Positions 59,301 through 64,000 of a DNA stretch of 64,000 nucleotides are shown here, in pieces; position 1 is the stretch's first letter, and every line of letters starts with the position of its first letter. Below the pieces are notes generated by a model that had not been told where the DNA came from, did no database searches, and was given only the letters and a program-made list of their open reading frames with translations. The stretch covers positions 21,619,851 through 21,683,850 of the forward strand of contig OY986973.1 of assembly GCA_963920575.1 (NCBI GenBank), written 5' to 3'. The position numbers and the translations under genes are program-made. This DNA is from Narthecium ossifragum. Its lineage: Eukaryota > Streptophyta > Magnoliopsida > Dioscoreales > Nartheciaceae.

Positions 59301-62300
59301 TTTTGATACCACGAACTTCTGAAATAAACAGAAAGATCAGAAAAGTTATGGTATTACCATGATGCTAGAAGCTTTCCCATACTAATCATCAAGCTTATCA
59401 CAGCAATGCTTCAAAACACATATAATGATCCAACTGTAGTTAGAACCAACTAAATTAACAAAAAAGGGTTGACTTGAGTTGCATACCTTATATAGTTTGA
59501 TATATTAAAAAAATTAAAAGTAACTGGGAAGATACTAATTTCTAGCAAGCCGATGGCCAAAGTAGGTACTCTTTGTGCACATGGACTTAGCATTGCAGCA
59601 AAACATTCCCAAAGTCATATGGGCAGTAACAACAAAATCAGACGAGAAAGAACCTTTTTTCTCCCAATCCTTTGAAGTCGTGCCTTCAAATTCTATATCC
59701 TGTATCTGAAAATTCAAGTTGGCATATCAGAAGTTCAGGACATGGGCAGTGGTTAAGAGGTAATTATCCAACTTAAAATTGCAACAGGCATATTTGCATT
59801 TCGGCACATGGAAAGTGGTTAAGAGGTAATTATCCAACTTAATATTGCAACAAAGTGATCATTTTAAAAACCCCTGACAGTGTCTACTTGGTTTCTAATG
59901 ATACTTGCAATCAAAACTTGACAATCTCGGAAAAAACTTCAGCAACAAGTATCTGTGTCATTCGAAAATAACATAAACCTAAAGATGCCCTCTTGAAAGC
60001 AGCCAAAGCAGCTATAAGAAGGAACAAGGTCAAGATTCGACTTTTGTTAATTTGTGCATAAACTTTCCTACATGCATCTATTAATGCAGGTATATAGACA
60101 TGGATGTAACAAGAACCCAGAATACACAATAAGCACACTTATATCCACAGAGGCAACAAGACATTTATTGCTAAAGGCCAAGGCCATACATGCATGTACA
60201 AGCTTCATAAACATACCAAAGGTATATAAGACATTACCTTTGGTCCTTTATCAGCAGTACGCTTTTGATGTACCATAGCAATCACCTCCTCATGGACAGC
60301 TCTTTTCTTTCGCATCACATCAAGCCACTGATTCTGTCCCTGTAATGCACAGGGGCCATGTAAATCAATATAATGTACTTCACGGAATGCTACAATAGCC
60401 CAAGAGGAAACTCTTCATCTTAAATGTTTATTAGATTGCCATGAAAGGAATCACAGAAGCACGAGTCAATTTGATCCTGTCTTGAACAAAAAAAAAGGGA
60501 AAGAAAGAGATACATCAGAGGATTATGCTATAAGAGAGGACTATATGATCACAACTTTCAATATGCTACGCAGTGTCAGAGAAGAATCCTGACTAGCAGA
60601 GAATTTGGACATGCCAGTGAAGCATCTGGCCCGATAGATGTGGGACAAGGGATCGAAAGCATTACCTTCATCTCTTGTCCTCCCCAACCCCCAAAAACGC
60701 AATAGGTGTTTTTTATATTAGAATCTAGCCAGTTCTGGATGCAATCCCTACACTTTAAGGAATAATGGTATGTCATAGAGGAGTAATTCACAACGGATTA
60801 GGATAGGGTATACGTCTGTATCATTGCAGTTAAAATTCCATGTTATCCGACCAGATTTAAAGCAAATTTTTAACGCTCTTTTTCTTCCTTACTACTTTTT
60901 TTGGCCCGCTTCTGCTTTTATCGACTTTTCTTTTCCCATGCATGATTGAAAAGTTTCCATGCTGGACACTTAGAATATGTTGAATTGAAAAGTTCCCACA
61001 TATCAAGTACTACAGGAAGGCTAACATACTTGAGAATTCTTTGATTTAGCAGCTTCTCCTTCCGCCTCTAAAATAGTCTGCTTTGGCCTGTAGACATATG
61101 TCAAAAATCAGTGAATGAGTTAAAACATATAACAATCAGTATTTCACCACATAACAAAAGAAGCAAAAGAAGTCAAAGAGCAAGACGATAGAAAAGAAAA
61201 ACAGTTACGGTGTGAATATGCGTAAACTCAGACAGCACTAACCTGAATGCTTCCAAACGTTCGGAAAATGCGAGTGCTGTCAACTCATTTGAACCTATGG
61301 AATTCTTAAAGATTGGATGAAGACCTTCGCGAGCCAAATCCTTGGTTCTTCTAACGGATTCCCTTGATGGTGAAGGTCTTGTTCTTGTATAGCGCTGAAA
61401 TGCATTGACACATGTCTTCATCAATGCTGAAAGTTCAGCACATTCATCAATAGTGTCCCGGATTCTGTCGGATACAAGATCCAGTATGGTCTGAGGAAAA
61501 CGCCCATAGACAGTATCCCCGTTAGCAAGTGCCTCATCAATTTTTGCAAACACTCCCTCCATGTCATGCAAGAGTTCCTCCTCAGTAGGTGCAGGTCTAA
61601 GGCGTTTGGAAAGGAAAAGATGAAGATCTAACAAATACGGCATATCCTCCGACGTAACAAATGAATAGGAAGTACCTGTCCGACCAGCTCGAGCAGCTCG
61701 ACCCACTCGATGAACAAAAATTTTAGGCACGGGAGGAAAGTCCCAATTTACCACATTATCCAGTAAGGGGATGTCAAGGCCCCTAGCAGCAACATCTGTC
61801 ACAATAAGTAGCATAGTCTTCCTAGCTCTGAACCTTGAAATATGAATTTTCCGAGCATCTTGATCCATATCTCCATAAGATATAGATGATTCAATACCCT
61901 CTTGTCCAAAAAGAGTGCTGAGAAACTCTACATGGTACTTCGTAGAGACAAATATCAAGGTCTGCTGATCGGAACTGATGTGCTCCCGGACCAGGTACAA
62001 TAACGCAGCATGTTTCTCTTCATGACGTAATGTGAAAAAGACCATTTTCAGATCAGGACTTATCTTAGTCTCCAAATCAAGTCGGACAAGCTGTGGGTCA
62101 CGCAGACCAGCCTTTGCAAACTCTGCAAGGGCGCTTGGCAGAGTAGCACTAAAAAGCAAAGTCTGGCGAGTCTCACTTAGCTGCGTAAGGATTCTGTGCA
62201 ACTGCTCAGAAAAACCCATGCTGAAAAGGGAGTCAGCTTCATCAAACACTACGTATTCTACAGTACGCAGGGACATACCCTCAACCTCAGATAAGTGATG

Positions 62301-63577
62301 CATGAGGCGACCAGGAGTCGCGATTATTATATCAGGGTTCTGTGCTAATTCTTCAAATTGATTCTCCATGCTATCACCACCAACCAATAGGCTGGTTCGA
62401 AGGTCTGCGGAAAAAAATCATGTGAACACATTACAAACCATAATAGATTGAGAAAATATATCAGAACTGACATCAGCTCTTTAAGCAAAAATCTACAGCA
62501 CTTTAGAGGAGACAATAAGGAACATTTCTTGAAAACTAGAGATTTGAAACAAGCCACTCAGGGTCTGAATATTGCCTATACTAAGATTGTCGCCTCACTA
62601 AAGTGTCACATGTGCTACAAAAGCATCTCTTCTTCCAGATGCTATGTAACCAAAGAAGCTAGTTTATTTTATTTCAAAATTACCAAAATCTCACATTCTC
62701 AAGATCTTATTCATATCACAAAGAAACCGGAAACAAGTAGCGGGCAATGGCTGCTAAACTAACAAATGTATAATCAGAACAGACAATTAAAAATTCTTCC
62801 CAAATCAATAACCATGTTCTCTCTCTCCATTTAAGCACTCTTATAGCACTATAGTGTAACCTTCTCAATTCTTTCGAAACATCCTAAGCTCCAATTATGG
62901 TAGACTTAAGTCACAGTAGATATCCACTCAATCATTCCTCTACTAGCCAGAAAAATTAGCAACTATTTCTGAAAAAAGTATTTGCTACACAAGAATGTAT
63001 CACAAGATATCACAAACTCCATTTCTTAACCAGCTTGCCCACGAATTTTGGCAATTAAAGATCCTACTAATCAATCGTCCATCCATTAACCCACCACACT
63101 AACCAGCACGTAATACAAGATCATAAAGAAAGAGAGAGGTAAAGAGATTCCAAAAACCTAACCGGTGTACTTCCCGAGCTCCTTGGTAAACTTCAATGTT
63201 TGGATGGCCAAATCCCTCGTCGGCGACAGAATCAAAGCCCTCACCCCACCCTGTGGCTCGTGTTGGCGAAGCTTCTGAAGCATCGGCACGATGAACGCCG
63301 CGGTCTTGCCAGACCCCGTGCGGGCCATGGCGACGACGTCAGCTCCGGCGAGCACGAGCGGCATCGTCTTCCTCTGGATCGGCGTCGGCACCTTATACCC
63401 CTTCTTCTTCACACCGCCGTAGACGGGAGCGCTAAGCCCCATGGACTCGAACCCACCGGACTTCTTGGCCTTCTTCTCCCGCTTCTCCCGCCGCCGGAGC
63501 TCCGATTTGGACGTGATGCCCATCCTCAGAGCCTTCGCCTCGTCGGCCGCGTCTACCGATTTCAAGGGCTTCGTCAT
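56376..63577 (-). CDS. RH29: DEAD-box ATP-dependent RNA helicase 29 (DDX54/Dbp10 type)
   Basis: Eleven coding exons in transcript order: 63577-63163, 62404-61243, 61087-61030, 60339-60238, 59705-59654, 59318-59242, 59024-58972, 58632-58551, 58454-58398, 57553-57418, 56581-56376. Phases join throughout, giving 799 aa. Helicase core: Q motif with GGFESMGLS and [10 protein letters not shown] (41-73), motif I ARTGSGKT (85-92), Ia PTRDLA (119-124), Ib TPGR (168-171), II DEAD (193-196), III SAT (224-226), IV LIFVSTK (about 288), V RGLD (346), [13 protein letters not shown] (370). The C-terminal part has the Dbp10-type region with [19 protein letters not shown] and a basic tail with [15 protein letters not shown]; it lacks the long RGG tail of the Arabidopsis protein. 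The family works in the nucleolus in large ribosomal subunit assembly. The donor of exon 5 is weak (AAAAAAG|GTTCTT), so that exon may be longer. Confidence 0.92.
57672..57882. mobile_element. Inverted-repeat element with 8-bp duplication, short copy (RH29 intron)
   Basis: Ends CATGGATTGCC and GGAAATCCATG; perfect flanking CGTGAATT at 57664-57671 and 57883-57890. The 211-bp element contains GGCACGGTACGTGCC-type palindromes near 57718 and 57832 and a CTT-repeat core. Its first 40 bp match the left end of the element at 38265. The duplication length suggests the hAT group. Confidence 0.85.
59741..59851. repeat. Imperfect direct duplication in an RH29 intron
   Basis: AGTGGTTAAGAGGTAATTAT and the following CCAACTTAA and ATTGCAACA occur twice, 66 bp apart (about 59749-59786 and 59815-59851). 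Lies in the intron between exons 4 and 5. Confidence 0.85.
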
Positions 63578-64000
63578 CGTAGTGGTGGTTTGGGAGCCGC
63601 TCGGTACCGGCGGCGACGAGAGAGATTTACGAGGGGTTTATCGCCGACAGTTTTCGGGTCGGATGTTTACGATTCCGGATCTACCAATAAGATGAGGGTT
63701 TCGGATGACCCAGGTCCGGCTGATATCTTCTTACGAAAGAGACCTAGAACTAAACTCAGCTATTGATGTGAGATCCAGCGGCTGAGATCTGATATAAATT
63801 TAATACCTATTAGAGATCTGATGAGTGGGTTATAATCTCAGCTGTTGATATGAAAATCAACGGTCGAGAACTGAAATATATGATAATTAGTAGAAAAATA
63901 TCAAAAACCTTTGAAAAAATTAGAAAAACATATAATTTTTTCGACTGCTAACACTCAAAACTTGTCAGCACGCTAAACCCTGGCAACAGAGAATTTTTTT
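63578..64000 (-). promoter_or_regulatory. 5' leader and upstream region of RH29
   Basis: The ATG at 63577-63575 sits in a favourable context (CTACGATGACG on the minus strand) and no upstream ATG appears in the nearest 100 bases. The GC-rich leader gives way to AT-rich sequence beyond about 63720. Beyond that I see nothing that can be named up to the window edge. Confidence 0.45.

Noticed and set aside
63200..63766. Plus-strand frame of 188 aa over RH29 exon 1
   Set aside because: Antisense to the conserved helicase Q motif and motif I exon; basic, compositionally biased and without a domain.

Overview
This window is nuclear DNA from a flowering plant. The evidence is three spliced genes of plant type with GT..AG introns, plant-lineage LTR retrotransposons with a tRNA-Asp primer site, L1-type LINE remnants and small inverted-repeat elements. 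First exons are very GC-rich and introns are long and AT-rich, which I read as weak evidence for a monocot. The species cannot be told from the sequence.

Three host genes were reconstructed exon by exon with consistent reading phase. (1) Minus strand, 787-3359: an ARM/HEAT (TOG-like) repeat protein of 331 aa, with a 2.8 kb intron in its 5' UTR. (2) Plus strand, 22469-47593: an orthologue of MBD9, a chromatin protein with PHD, MBD-like, FYRN, DDT-like, bromodomain and second PHD regions. It has 12 coding exons, about 2,259 aa and an 8.5 kb first intron. Two upstream ORFs precede it, and the second one's stop overlaps the MBD9 start (TAATG). (3) Minus strand, 56376-63577: DEAD-box RNA helicase 29 (DDX54/Dbp10 type), 11 coding exons, about 799 aa. 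Genes 2 and 3 converge, with a transposon-filled gap between them.

The space between genes is mostly mobile DNA. At 6.7-7.5 kb lies a foldback element with CT-rich and GA-rich arms. From 8.0 to about 21.3 kb is a three-layer nest. LTR C (plus orientation) is split by LTR A (minus orientation, ATATA duplication) at C's apparent TATA box. A is in turn split by D, a dead Athila-like Ty3/gypsy element. D carries several stops and frameshifts and has lost its integrase by a deletion that fused RNase H to the middle of its 3' LTR. At 50.8-53.6 kb is a clean solo LTR (B), same family as A and C, with a perfect GTCCG duplication, sitting between two parts of a broken LINE. A small inverted-repeat family with 8-bp duplications has copies in MBD9 intron 6 (1.4 kb) and in an RH29 intron (211 bp).

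The most unusual signal is in the LTRs. Palindromic GATCGATC units are arrayed just upstream of the TATA box. In LTR B eight of them are spaced 21-22 bp apart, which is two DNA helix turns, and a second cluster in the same LTR is built of hairpins. The Athila-like LTR D carries the same palindrome upstream of its own TATA box. I found no RNA genes or CRISPR arrays, and no gene system that I would call new.
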